A stretch of DNA of 43,894 bases. It comes from Priapulus caudatus (Eukaryota; Priapulida; Priapulimorpha; Priapulimorphida; Priapulidae). Positions within the stretch are counted from its first letter, which is position 1. Each line of letters opens with the position of its first letter. The notes under the pieces are model-generated. The model had not been told where the DNA came from and ran no database searches. It worked only from the letters and a program-made list of their open reading frames with translations. Where the stretch lies: contig NW_014577181.1 of assembly GCF_000485595.1 (NCBI RefSeq), positions 413,147-457,040 of the forward strand, given 5' to 3'. This document shows positions 23,316 to 36,900 of this stretch, piece by piece. Both the position numbers and the translations under genes were made by a program.

Positions 23316-23321
23316 ATTAAA
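23316..23321 (+). terminator. Candidate polyadenylation signal of the TIR-SLOG gene
   Basis: ATTAAA lies about 270 bases past the stop codon and is followed by a T-rich stretch. It is the best-placed polyadenylation hexamer that I see. No transcript end can be proven from sequence alone. Confidence 0.35.
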
Positions 23322-23999
23322 GTTTCTTTCTCTTGTACACATTTCAGAGCAATAACAGGCAATGCATGTTTAAGTAGTCTGGTGATTCGTAGGTTTTGTG
23401 CTAGTCGTGCACAGTAATATTTGTTTTTAGTAGATGTAAGTATAGTTCACTTTCTGCGTGAAAAGGCATCTCATTGCATGAATATTGCAATGTTTACGTC
23501 ACAGCACAAAATAAGCACCAAAATTATTTTGAGAAGTAATGGACAGTTCCTTTTAACACTTCGTGGCAAACATCCTCACGTAAAAAACCAGCGACAGTCT
23601 ACATTTTCGACACGATTTCGACACGTTCTCTTGGTTTTGTTACACTACATAGAGAGCAAGTGCAGACGTGCCGCTGCTGTGCATGCAGACGACTGCGCCA
23701 CCACTGTGTCTAATCGCATGGCTGTCTCCTGACCACCACGTCACCCTAGTTACTGTAACCATCTTTGTAGCTGGAATTGTTCTAATGTTTTCCCAACAGT
23801 TACTTACAGTGGTATGGTGCAAGAATATGTCTTCCCCTGTCTTACCAGTTTTAGAACGAGATTTTCTAGGGGTGGGTATCGAGGACCATCATTTGACCAA
23901 CATGTTAGTGAAAACCTTTTCCATTGAAGATTCACTTCATATGTGGAAAGGGAGATTTAAGGTAAGGCTAAAAGAGGGAGAGATAGACATAGATCGATA

Positions 24000-24070
24000 G
24001 CAGGGAGGAGAAGAAGGAGAGAGGGGGCTATAGGGAGAAGAAGGAGAGAGGGGGCTATAGGGAGAAGAAA
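24000..24070 (+). repeat. Purine-rich tandem repeat
   Basis: GGAGAAGAAGGAGAGAGGGG plus GCTATA occurs in direct succession within a longer GA-rich tract that runs to about 24130. Confidence 0.8.
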
Positions 24071-25718
24071 GGGTCACAGAGAGAAACAGATAAAAGTAGA
24101 GAGAGAGCGAGAGAGAGGAAGGGGGATTAAGATAGGAAAGAGCAGGGGTGAGTATGATTGGAAATAAGAGGGGTGTACGTATGTGTGAGGCAGTTGGTAC
24201 TTAATGCAATGAAGGTAGAAGCATGGTGGTCTAGTAAGGGTGTTTGGCGTTGTTTCCATTGCATATATCGGTGATATATTTTGGGTACAACTGACTGTAA
24301 CACAACTAAATACTACATCTAGTCTTTCAATAGTCTAATGGATGAAACAGGGAGACTGTGCACTGGTGCACTTCCATCTCTGAACAACTACTTTGCACGT
24401 TACAATGCTTTCTAGACTTTTAACCTATATTAGATATTAGAAAAGATGTAACACTGTATCAGTCTTAGATGCTTCAAATGACATGCAGTTGTTATACAGT
24501 TTAATTCGTGTTTCACTACTGCATGTTTTTGTGTTATACAATTGCATGACAACAGAAATGGTTGAGACTATATATTACATCTACTACTTCATTTTATAGT
24601 AGTATACTAGACTATATTCTTATCCAGTTTGGCAGTTAGGTTTTATGTTATTCATGCTAGACACGTGATGAACATTTATAGGAGATTGATGGGACTGAAA
24701 ATGTTGTGAAGAAAGAAAATGTGTTATATATCAGATTTGTACAGTAAGCTTATAGTAGCAATATATTTGCTTTTTATACCGAATATTTAGTATGGACCCA
24801 ATAACGTCTTAGATGTTAATAGGCTCCTGATATTATCCCACTCATCGTGACAAGTGTTGGCAAATGGGTAATGATGTATGCATGAATTCTTCTGGCCTCT
24901 TTCTGGCCTGTAGTAATCGGCGTGTCTTAACAGCTGATATACTGGAATGGATGAACTTTCTTGAATGTGCAAGGTTCGAATCTTTGTGGGTGATGATGAT
25001 GTGGCAATACCAATGTGGTTCATTACCTGTTCCATAACCCTAATCCCAATCAGCAGAAACTTGAGTTTAGTAATGTTCAGTGACTGTTGTAATTAATTTG
25101 AAGAGCTAAAGCTGCTATAGCCTACTGTTTGGATCGTCACTAGATTAGATCTTGACGTGTTTTTTAACGTGTATGATCTGTTTGTTTTTATATAGACACT
25201 GATTGTGAAGTTTTATGTATTTAATACGGACTGTTTTCACCGATGACATTCATTTATTCACTTCACTTTATGTGAAAAACTTATAAATGTGCCAAGACTG
25301 AGGAAGAAATTCTTGTTTGTACAGAGTATTTTAAAATATGTAAAAAAAATACTGGTACACCCACTATCAATTTTTATACAGTGAACTTATTGATGTTATC
25401 AGGTGATGTTATGTGTATCAGTGTTGAGTAACATACGGTTGATGACACGTGCTTGGTAAAGGTGAATGATAGATATATCAGGGGTCGATCCTGGGTACGA
25501 TACTATATACACCTGTAATATGTAGCACCCTGCGTGCGTGCGTGCGTATTAAATGTGTATATATATATATATATGACCTGATACCCACAAAAATTCATAT
25601 GACGCATATGCTAATCCATCCTTAATAACTACCTTAGAGAAATGTGATAATTAAAGGAACCAAAATGGGAAGGACAAATTGTGTCAGAACTATATTGAAC
25701 TAGAGCACTCGGAGAGCA

Positions 25719-26003
25719 CAGACCTCCGCCAAGGCAGCTGAATTCTCTCAATGTGAAATTTTTAATTAATTAATTAATTAATTTAGTGGAAAAATTAATT
25801 AATTAATTAAATAATTTGATCCGGATTAGTGCGAGCGTGCAGGTGGGGGAGGCCTGTGGTTGCGTGTTTGTAAGTCTACAGCCAGCGCACCTAGCGGAAG
25901 TGAACTGAAACGTGCATGGTATAAAAACCCACAAACACACAAACCAACACTCAAACACACGTCGGTGAAAACATAACCCCGCCAAGCCCCTGGCGGAGGT
26001 AAT
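25719..26003. mobile_element. MITE with CCTCCGCCA-type terminal inverted repeats
   Basis: The left end GACCTCCGCCAAGGCAG is mirrored at the right by CCCCTGGCGGAGGTAA. Inside are two (TTAA)n blocks separated by a short spacer. CCTCCGCCAAGG...GGCGGAGG ends are common in non-autonomous elements of marine invertebrates, as I recall from family knowledge. It carries no coding sequence. Confidence 0.7.
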
Positions 26004-29000
26004 TAGTTGCTACTATCGTGATAACTCGTCGTCCCTAGCTATATGTTCTGCAAACAGTCGTTCAACATGTAGGATGCACAGACACTACCAGTAAAAATAA
26101 TGTAAACATTGGTTTGGAAAAAAGAGGTGGGTACTAGATTTGGGACAGTGTTTTGATGACGAAGGTGGCCAATAGTCTTAATGTTCTATCACGAGGGAAG
26201 AGAATAATTGCCAATGATAAATGCCAGGGTAAAAAGGTTATCAAGGATTAAGGCAAACTAAGCACGATAGTTTATAAATAGTCCAAGTCAAGAAAAGAAT
26301 GTTTACTACAAGGAAATTAACTGGCCCACCTTGCAAGAACGAGACACATGTAGGAGCCATGAGCTATTAAAATCATTGATCAGAGATCGTAGGTAATGCA
26401 GTCATTAATGGATACAGTTATACGGTAGTGTGTACATTCGTCTGCTGCTGACCTTGCTGATGTTTTGTTTTCTGAAAAATACCACGTTAACGCGTAACGT
26501 ATAATGAAACAGTAATAGAAGCCGGATTCATAAATATGACTTTATTACTGTCCATATAACATGACTCACAAACACCTTTGGTTTCACTATGACTTTTGTC
26601 TTTACCAACAGAATGTCTGAGTGACTGGAACCATAGCACTTATCACAACATCACTGAAACAAGCAACAAACAAACAACTCTTTTCCTCCAGTTACTGACT
26701 GCACTGCTGGCTGGTGTCAAAATTATGCCTCACAAGGCCGGGGGAAAAGAGTTGAATATTTTCCATACGTCTTCACTGCCTCGTACACCAAACCACTACC
26801 AGACACCATACACAGTACTCGTTGCACAGACACTCCACTCATGGCTAACACTATATAATACACGAGAAGATAAACACTGACCAATTAAAAATTTGGCCAC
26901 ATCATGGCAGCAGTGTGCGGAAGACTGCGCAATGCTGATCTAGGCAAAGGTTTATGCAAAGCACACACGTCTCTTGCCTACTGAAGCTCCAAATAAGAGA
27001 CAACGCTTGTAGACACTACATCACAATTACAAATATAAAAACTTGAGATAAAGATGCACCTTGAATGTCGGTTAATTACTGGGTTTGTGAGCTCTCTTAC
27101 ACTACTCCTGATTTGGCCTTTATAATTGCGTGTAAAGCTGCGTTACCCACCAACATTCAAAGTGACATCGAGGTGACAAAGTAAAGACCTGATGACTGAA
27201 GCATTAAATGTAAATACCATAGTCCTGAACAGGACAGTATCTCAACAGCCCGTATCTATTCCGTTTCCTGTCGGTTTAAACCTGTTATGCGTATGAGGAT
27301 TTTGGGAGCAAGCCCAACAATACTTCCTGCTTTTAATAAATGTTCACCTGAAACGTTTTCAACATGGAAATCGATAGAGTGATCACTCCCTGACTATGCG
27401 CCACAGCCAAGGAAAGAAAACATCACAAAACAACGAGCTTCTGCGATAACCAAAGCGCAAAATAACTCTTGACCTCAGTGGGTAAAGCAACCGGCAAAGT
27501 GCCCGAGTGACCAGTACACGCCAGAATGTGCGCTTAGCATCTGCACAAATACAAACTAGAGTAAACTATTTCTGTACAATGTCAATGTCATAGCTAAGAT
27601 CGACAGGTGCACCGGAACTGTACCGTCTGTACCACACGATACATTCAATGGCTACGTATAAACGACGACTATGGTCCCCAGACTTCCCTAACTATGGGAA
27701 TTGGTCCTTCTCAGTTGGCTGATGCGTATATACACGCGCACAGAAAGTCACACTCCGATAGGAAAATGATAATGCCAGCTGTTAAGCAGTTTTCATTTTA
27801 GTAAGCTGGTCCGAGGGACCCACATTAATCTTACATTACGATACAAAACTCTAATACTGTACGGATGACTGGTACTTACTGCTTAAATACTAGTAACGAA
27901 AAGCACAGCAGTACTGCAGACTTGCTACAGCCCACAAAAACATACTCTCAGGTTACACCAAGTGGTAAACCTTTGATTAAACAAATGAATGGCACATATC
28001 GCGCTTAAAGCGCTGTGCTTAAAATCTCGGTTAACGCATTACATGAAATAGCACTAGGGAGGTGATTGACGCAGTAGCATGACATAGAGGCCTAGTGGAA
28101 TGTAAAGACTTGCACTGGAACATGGTCCAGTAGGTAGTGTCTGTATTCAGGAGACTAGTAACAGAAGTAATCACAAGACTAGCAAGTGAAACGTATCGAT
28201 ATAGAGCAATTCGACAGCCAGTATCACAATAAATGGTCAAGTTTTGATCTTACACACTCACCTATACGTCATCTACCAGACAGGCGAGTGCTTCGTACCT
28301 ACACCACTATGAATGTGCTTAGTTCTACTCTACAGTGACATCGGTGTAATAATAGTAGTTTTCGATCATTTAATTTTTTAATTGGAAAGATTTATAACCT
28401 TACCCTATATATAAGAAATGTAAACAGCACGTCGTACATGTTGTGCTACTAACATTTAATGTCATCCAGACACTAAAGAAAAAAGTCCCACTGCTCGTGT
28501 GCTCTTTGGCGTGGCTATTCCACGAATTGCCCATGCTGGCCAGCATTCCAATCATGTTGTCTAGCTGCCCTCCTCTTAACGTGCCATTCCCACGACTCAG
28601 TGGCCACAGGGACCACGCACTCCACGCAAGAACACAGTGAGAAGCTTCCGACTTCTAGCGCTTTCGTGCCTAGTGTTCACCGACAACACGTCTGCGGCCA
28701 CACGCGTGCAAATGGCGACGAGAGTTCGCACTACGTCCCGGCGACGACGGCGACCTGTCGCCCACCTTCGAGATACTGCCGATAATCTACAGGCACAGTG
28801 ACGATGATCTTCATACGAGAAAAACAACATTAACAAACCACTGCTGGACTATTATAATAATGCGCACTATGCAAATATAATCCGACGCTGGCCAACATCA
28901 CAACAGGTATATATAAATATTTGGTCTTTTCACGCCAGGCAAAACCCAGACGTTTTTTCCATATTTTCCCTTTAAACGTGCTAAACACAAAAGACTGATC

Positions 29001-30965
29001 ACCGAAATACAAACATCCATGCAACACAGGTCACCGTCGTTGATATGGCACAGAAAGACAGGCACAGACCTTTATCGTGAAGCTTGAAAGACCACGTTTT
29101 ATACTGGGAGAGGCAAGAAAAAGTATAAATGCTAATATATATATAGCATAATAAACTGACAAAGCTCGTGACTATTTAATAAAATATCTAAATCGTTTTT
29201 CTGTGGTTTTACCATTATTTAAGTTTTTTGCTAGCCAGCTGAGCTGCACTTCTAACACATACCTAAGTTCACTGTGGGTGATACGTGAGCCCCTGGATTG
29301 TCGTCTGCCACATTTTGGCATCCAGTTACTACACCCGCATCACTCACATACATAGTATGCAGCAGGGATTACTCTAGCACATGGTATCTACCTACTCCGA
29401 GATTCACGACTCTGCAGAGTATTCTTACATCACAAACGCATGAGCTGGAATGTGTAAACGTGTCTCTTCTGTGACTCTAAATCCCCGACACAACTAACCC
29501 ATGCTCACTACCAATGTGCATTGTAGATTCACAGCAACGATCCACGAAAATCTCCTACGTCGAATGTTCTATACACTGTTAACTTTTGAAACGATTCATC
29601 CCATTACAAGTTAGTTATGCCTCGCATAACAACAAAAGTCCAATGACTACCACTCATACATAAATATAATCCATAAGAACATTTTAGGTTGAATTATCAC
29701 ATGAAATGAAAATACATATTAACTAAGCTTAACGACAGAGTAAATAATTTTTAATTCAAATAAATGTGAAAATAAATATAACCACGTATACAATCTAATT
29801 ATCATCATATAGTTCACATATATATATAATAATAATAGTTGTAATAAAAATAATAATAATAATAATAGAATTAGTCATGTATTAAATACACAAGATTGAT
29901 CTGATATGGAATGCTGATTTTACATCACGATAATAACATATTGTTATCATATAGATTGTATATCCTATATACTAAATGTTGATTTTTTTATATCAGGCTC
30001 TTTTTGTCCAAAAATAATCTGAATCGGACAAGCGTTTGACTAAGTGAATGACTATATTTGGTTATCTATGCAGTTTAATATCACTACCCCCAAAAACATT
30101 TTGTAAGTAACATTCTTGCGGACGTTAACTTAACCATCATGAAATAGAGAATGTACACCTACATGGTAATAAATACCTGCATGATATAGCTCAATCCTAT
30201 CCAGTGTCTGACAAAAAATATTTCTAGGCAATTCCAAGATAATTATAAGCGATCCTTGCATCTCTCCACTTTAACAAGCTATTGGGATGCCACATCCTTT
30301 AGAAAGAAAAGCACCACTGCAACTGCAGCTATGATGAGTGAAACCCAGGTGGTACTTAAAACATAAATAAGGAGCAAACACGTACCTTTTATGATCATCA
30401 ATTTTAAATGCAAGGATGCACTTTCGACACTTTCAAAATCAGCTCACAAACGACATTTCTCGATTTGACTGTAACTATTGCGTTATAATACTGTTTACCT
30501 TACACTGACTACAAACAAAACCCTTTTTAAATACTCATGACGCACACTATTATACAAGTCAATCCTTCCCTGCTAACAGAACGAGGTAAAGTAGATTGCT
30601 TAACGCATGCAAATATTCATACCCATAACTGCAAAACCTGTTGACCAGATACAACACTTCAAAGAAGACTTAGGCATCTGCCTGACACATTACCTCTGGC
30701 AGGCAAATACACAGGTTTTCTTTCCTGTGACGTTAGTCAGAGCAATGATACCACAAACTATAAATAAGCAATATCATATGTGCTAACATACGAAGTCCTG
30801 CGAACCTGATTACATCCTATAACGAGGTCAGCATGGGGGAAAATACCGGTCTTGATCCAGAATCAGGTAGAACACTGAGGTTATTAATTCTGAGGATGTA
30901 TGTCGATCTATAATCTACCGTGCTAAAGAGTCGGTGCAGTACCTGTTGCTATTGGCGAACGACTG

Positions 30966-33900
30966 TCAGTTGTTGCCAGGTGCAGGCGGCAGGTTTCCCT
31001 GAACGTAATTGATGACACTGTCTCGTGGCCAGCTGCCCATGTGCGGCGAGGTCCCAGCCATCGCCTGGTCATACCTGCAGCGGGTACACACGCTCAGTTT
31101 AAGTTTATACACGAGTTTAGGATGGCTCTCGTTAGACACTGAACACTAGCCACGGACCCGCACACGCACACGTTGAAGAGCCTGTTCATGACGTAGCAGA
31201 TCAAGTGTACTGTTTACATCACAACGATGTGAGTTTGAGGTTTTCGTTGGTACGCTACCACTGCCCACAGACGTTTTTTACACTGTCTTTAGGATTCCAC
31301 TGTGCCTGCCTACTTAGGTGCAGTCAATGAACTTTTGCACTGTTTGTTTCTTTTGTTACGGCAACAAGATGTATACTGAGAAAGAGTCAGAGAATTAGAG
31401 AAAGAGAGGGATGGAGGGAAGTAGAGAGGGATGGGTAGGAAACAATGTTAAAGCAGAAGAGGGGTGAGAAAGTGTGAGACGGGGCTTCAGAGAGAACTAT
31501 ACATAGGGAAATTGGGGAAGAGGGGGGAAGGCACGAGTGAGAAAGAGAAAGGGGGAGAAGGAGGAAAGGGACACCGAGTAGGAGAGAGAGAGGAGGAGGA
31601 AGAGGAGGAAGAGGAGGAGCAGGAAGAGGGGAAGAGATCAATTAGAGTTACGCAGAAAGGAAGGAGAAGAGTGTATCTGCAGTCAATTTGTTCACGGCGC
31701 CACGTACCGGCCTTTCAGCTGCTTGAGCAGCTCGGACATGTAGAGCGAGCCCTGCTGCATTTGGACAGGCGCATATGCCAACACCTGGCTGGACTCGCTG
31801 CCCGTCTCCTTCTTCACCTCGCTCTCCACCGAGCTGGTTGTAGAGTTGTCGCCCGAGTCATCTGCTATGAGGTCGCCACCGTACAGGCCGATGCGCTGCA
31901 GACGCTCCACTCGCTGCTGCTCCTTCTGATCCTGGATCTTTCTCTTTCTCAACAGGTGGCGCTCCTTCACCTTAGTAAATCATAGTTAGGCGAACTTGTT
32001 AACCGGACGGCTCAAGAAGCGTGTACAGGTTTCTGATGCTGTACAATCGTCATCGATCAAGACCGGTCAAATTTACGTGAAGAATAAAGATGCAAGACGG
32101 ATCTGAATGCTTTGAAACCGATGATCCTAGGAGACTTTTCGTTGACTAACACTACTGGAAACTGATCTTCACATCAAGCATGGTAGCCAAAAGGTCCTCA
32201 CTTTATACTCGAGCGTGGAGTGTGGAACACCGTAAAAGGTGCCAGCTCTATGCACACTCATCTCTCCTCTCTGCACACTCTGCACAGCCATTGCGAGGTT
32301 ATCGTGGTCGTAGTTCCTGTAACGTCCACGCTTGGGCCTCGTCCCCTTTCCCATTGGCTTGCAGTCCTTCACGTACATGTTGCTCTGTAGTATAAGAGCA
32401 GAGAAGCAAAAATGCATTAATACATTATGAAGCAATGAACTCAGGTTTCGACTGTTCTTCTCGGCAATAGACTTTAGTCAAATACGAACTATTACAATAA
32501 CGGACAGAGATCAAACATTTCAGCATGCACACGTTATTAACATGCCTGCATAAAAACAAGCATGAGCTCTTTCTTACACGCCTGCTATGCGCTTAGACCC
32601 GATTCTCTGCTATTTCTGCATCCCCGCTAGCATACCCCGGTGGATTCTCGGCCTCTGCTGGAAGAGGGTCTGCCAACACTGTCCTCCTCATCTGACTGGG
32701 AAGCCGACTGTGACTGGTAGCAGTGGTTGCGCACGTGCTCGCTGATGTTCTTCGCTATGATGCTCTTCAGCGCATCTCCAAACGCCTTGCTCTCCGTACT
32801 GTGAACGCAGCCACAAGGCAACATCAACAACCACATTACCATGAGCCCCATCATAATCCCATAGACACTAATCATCAGTGATGCAAGGATTTTACTGAAA
32901 TTGAACTCACAAAAACACGTTCAAAATCCTGTTTAAATGGAAATTGAAATGACATCTGTTATAAAGAATTATATTCATCTAAAGGCCATGAGAGCCATAT
33001 TACTGGCCGAGAGACATGAACGGTATTTGCATTATATGACCAACAGAGATTGCGAATTGGCAAGAAGAATTATTGAAGTAATAGATGGTTAACATTTAGT
33101 AGCTTCATTTAAACCGTCTATTTTCTCTGCTTCAGCAAAATATTTTTACCAAATAAAATTACATACAGACATGAGAGAGGCAGCTATATGTGGGTTGTAT
33201 ACTTATGCCAACAGCTACTAAGTATGCATAGTCATTAGCTATGGATTTCTTAGAGTTACTGTATGCACATGCACACAACTTCGTAGAGTCTCCACCACTA
33301 TAAATTATAATGTTTTATTGTTTATGTTTTGTGGCTAATGTTTAGGCCATTACGAGAATTGTGAAGGAATAAAATAATAGTGCTGAGCACACTCCTGATG
33401 ACAGAGTCCAGAGTTTTAGTTACCAGCAGATCGACACTAAAATAAAAAAACAACGCAAAAAAATGAACACACCTCAGAATGTCTGTGGTCGTCAGTGGCC
33501 GTGTCGGCTTGTAGGACGGAATCTTCAGGATAAAATCTGCAGAGTCGTCGCCGTTGATACGTGCCACGTTCTTCCTCTCCTCCTGCAGCCGTTCCTCCGT
33601 CAGATTGCGGATGAACTCAGACAGGAATGGAAGTCTGATGTCGCTGTGGATGGAGAACGATCGTGCATCCACCACGGAAGGTGCGCATAGCAGTGAAGCA
33701 GATACCTTAATCCTTTTCTGACATTCTCATATACAGTAAAACCCCGCGAGTAAGAACCTGCATTTTCCCAAGTTAGCCTAAACAGGTTCTTACATAAATG
33801 GTACTTAGCACAAATTGAGGCTATTTAGGTTCTTAAATAGGTTCTTATTTTCTAAAGAAAAAAATTACATTGTAGCTAATAGAATTTAATGGTATTCGGC

Positions 33901-36900
33901 CTATTCCTTATATACCATCTGCATACCATGTAAGTATTTATGAAGAAATTAATGAAAAAAATTAAGCAAATGAATGTTTACGTTCTTCTTCATAACATAA
34001 CATTATACCTGTATACCTACATACATACATACATACATACATACATACATACATACATACATACATACATACATACATAAATACATTATACATTATACTG
34101 TGTACCTGTAATACCTAGTCCAACTTACAGTAACCTCTAACAGAGTATTAAATCCTCTCATTTGGGTTAGGTCCTTTAACAATAAATCTATGGTTAGGTT
34201 GTTCACATGGTTCGCATCGTTAAGAGGGTGTTCCTTGCAGTAAAATGTAGTTTCCACTGCAGCACATTATTGTATCCGATACAGTAAACAGCACCAATAA
34301 TTATCATAAGCAGTATCTGCTGACTGTATATGAAGTTATGATTGGCATTTCTTGATTTCAGTGATATTAAGACATTCTATATGGTTCAACCTCCTCACTA
34401 GCTTTTTCAGAAACTGTTCCAGAAAACTGGATGTCTTATTACTGTAGATGGCACTGATGATGACCTGGTCAAACCTCAAGGAGACTTGATGACTATGAGT
34501 TTTAGTTGTACATACTATCCTCTAAAATATTGGACTTGAAATTATTTGGGAATATCTATGTAATCCATCCAATAGGTGAATACGTAATTAGTATCAGAAG
34601 GGTGTGGTGGATTTCACTCTGATGTTATAGCAAAGAGAAAGATAAAAGTATAGATATTTTTGAATGACCAAATTTATTCCATAGTTGAAGTAAAATGTTA
34701 AGATTGTACAGTGCTGTATTTTACCTTAGATTTGAGCCCGATCTGCTGCTGATTACGGTTGGCGTGCGTGCGTGGGGGCATGCCAGCTGTATGCCGTTAT
34801 GACGGTATGTAGCTGTGTACCGGGTCAAAGGTTATCTCGCCGAGTGTTGCGTTGATGCCTAATCTCCCAGCGAGCCACATGCCTCGCCGAGTTAGCAAGC
34901 TGTGGTTAGGTAGCTGCCTTTTGTTTGAATATAGGCGGGCAATCGGCTCGGATTGATGGCCAAAGAATGGATAATCGTGTCGTACGTTTTAGTCTGTATC
35001 TCCGGATTGCTTGTGTATACATTTACAAGGAAACGATTTCGCACGATGCTAGGCGAATGTACTGTGTACGATTTGAGCTCAAGTTGGATGAGTTACACGC
35101 AGTAAATCGTAGGTATTATAAGGCTAGTAAATGACGAATTTTCCTTGTTTATTGATGTCACACTCTGTCCCTATTATCTACTCCTGATAATATGTACACG
35201 TATACATTTCTCAAATCATGCTTTGCAACAAGACACATTCAGTACTTCATCAGGGTTATGCTCTCCTGATCCTGTCTTAGATGTAGCTTATGTACTTACT
35301 TCCTATGCCTCAACATGTTTAACTCAACTCATAAACCTCCTATAACCTACACATGCCACTTACATTGTACCATCACCCCACATCTCACTACCTTGCATAT
35401 TCCACCAATACCCCTACCTTCTGTAACCCAAACCAACGCACACACTGTTCACTTCCTCAGTTCTTCTCTTCCATGATGTTATCTCATGCTTGCTAATCTG
35501 TGTACTCTATGAATTCTCACTAACTTTAGTACATCATGACCATCTCCTTCATTTTTTCACCCCCCTCTGTCTTATCTAATTGCAACACCCCTAAAAATCC
35601 ATACCTGTTGTAAGGAATAGATGACTTTAACTTATCCTTCAGGTCACTAGGCTTCTTTTCTAGCAGCTCTCGGCTAGTGAGGGTGCGCCGGGTGGCCGCA
35701 GCCGGAAACAACATCAGTGGCTTTTCTGGCACTTTCTCTGGCTTTGTATCCCCGTTTGGCGATGCTGGGAAAAGTAAGCTGTCAATAAGTGGAACAACTA
35801 GAACACTTGGTTTCCCTAACCCACACGCTCTGCTTCTATTAACTAAGTTTTACTCCTGATGACCTGGCCTTGTTTAAGAAGGACACTTTTATGGGTTATA
35901 TATACAAAATTTTATGATAACACAAACTTGATAATTTGCTGTCATAAGGAATTCATGTATATTATGAGTTATTCTCATATAAAAAATAAATGGCAAAATT
36001 GATATGAAATGTTATTATTATGCACTGCAGGACATTCTGCACAGCAATACAAGACGTGAGCCTTATAACTCATGAAAATATCCAAAACAAGAGAAAAATC
36101 TCTACAGCTAAATGTCAGTTTTGGTACATAATTGGTTAATAAATAATGTTTCTGATGTGTTTTTCATGATAAAAACAGGTGTTACCAATCAATATAAAAT
36201 ATAATAACACTATAACTGCAATTCTTTGTGTAACTGCATTATTTTCATCATTGTTTTTAAAGTTACATGAGGAACTAGGATCTCACAATGTTAAGTGGAA
36301 ATTTGCTAGGAACTTTCATGTTTAAGTCAAAGTTAAACGTTAAGACTAAAGATAAGGCTAATCTTGTTTCTGAATAACTGCCACTTAACGGAAATGTCAT
36401 TTTTTACGCCTAGAAACAACTGAACTAGGATTGGCAGTAAATTGCAACAATACCTTGTAGGCTGTCCGTGATTTTCTTGTGTATGAGATCACGCAGGCTC
36501 TGTGAGGCCGACGGATATTGTGCCGGGCTAGTTGAGCGGCTGGGCACTTGAGACTTCTTCTGATACGCGTGTGCCTGTTCTGCTTCCAGCTTGTACACCT
36601 GCAACGTGGTCATCAAAGAGTAGCAACGGCGACAACACACACCTGACAAGAAGTGATGACTTCTGTCTGCATACATGCGCATGTTTGCAGCACCTGCAAA
36701 ACACTAACTAGTACACACAGTGTGTAGATAATACGCAGTAATTTTTGGCCTGTGTACCTTGTTGCGCAGCGTCGAACGCGGTATGCCATAAAGTACAGCG
36801 GCACGGCGTGTTCCCAGCTTGCCATTACGAATGTCATCGACTGCAGCCCGCAGTTCGTCCTCTGTGTAGTTGCGCCGCATAGGCCCCTCCCCCGGCCTCA

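Larger units (their letters stand above)
23046..30965. other. Intergenic region between the two convergent genes
   Basis: I recognise no gene. It contains the 3' UTRs of both genes, purine repeats (24.0 kb), GTGC/TA microsatellites (25.54-25.57 kb), one MITE (25.72-26.0 kb), an AAT-rich tract (about 29.83-29.87 kb) and a CpG-rich island near 28.58-28.80 kb, with a possible alternative exon on the minus strand. The remaining open frames are short and lack domain signals. Confidence 0.6.

Noticed and set aside
24955-24995. tRNA-like T-arm (AAGGTTCGAATCTTTG)
   Set aside because: No matching acceptor stem, anticodon arm or D arm is found upstream at the needed spacing.
31464-31985. 173-codon plus-strand frame
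   Set aside because: The first part is a purine-rich low-complexity tract and the rest is antisense to LCOR-like exon 12.
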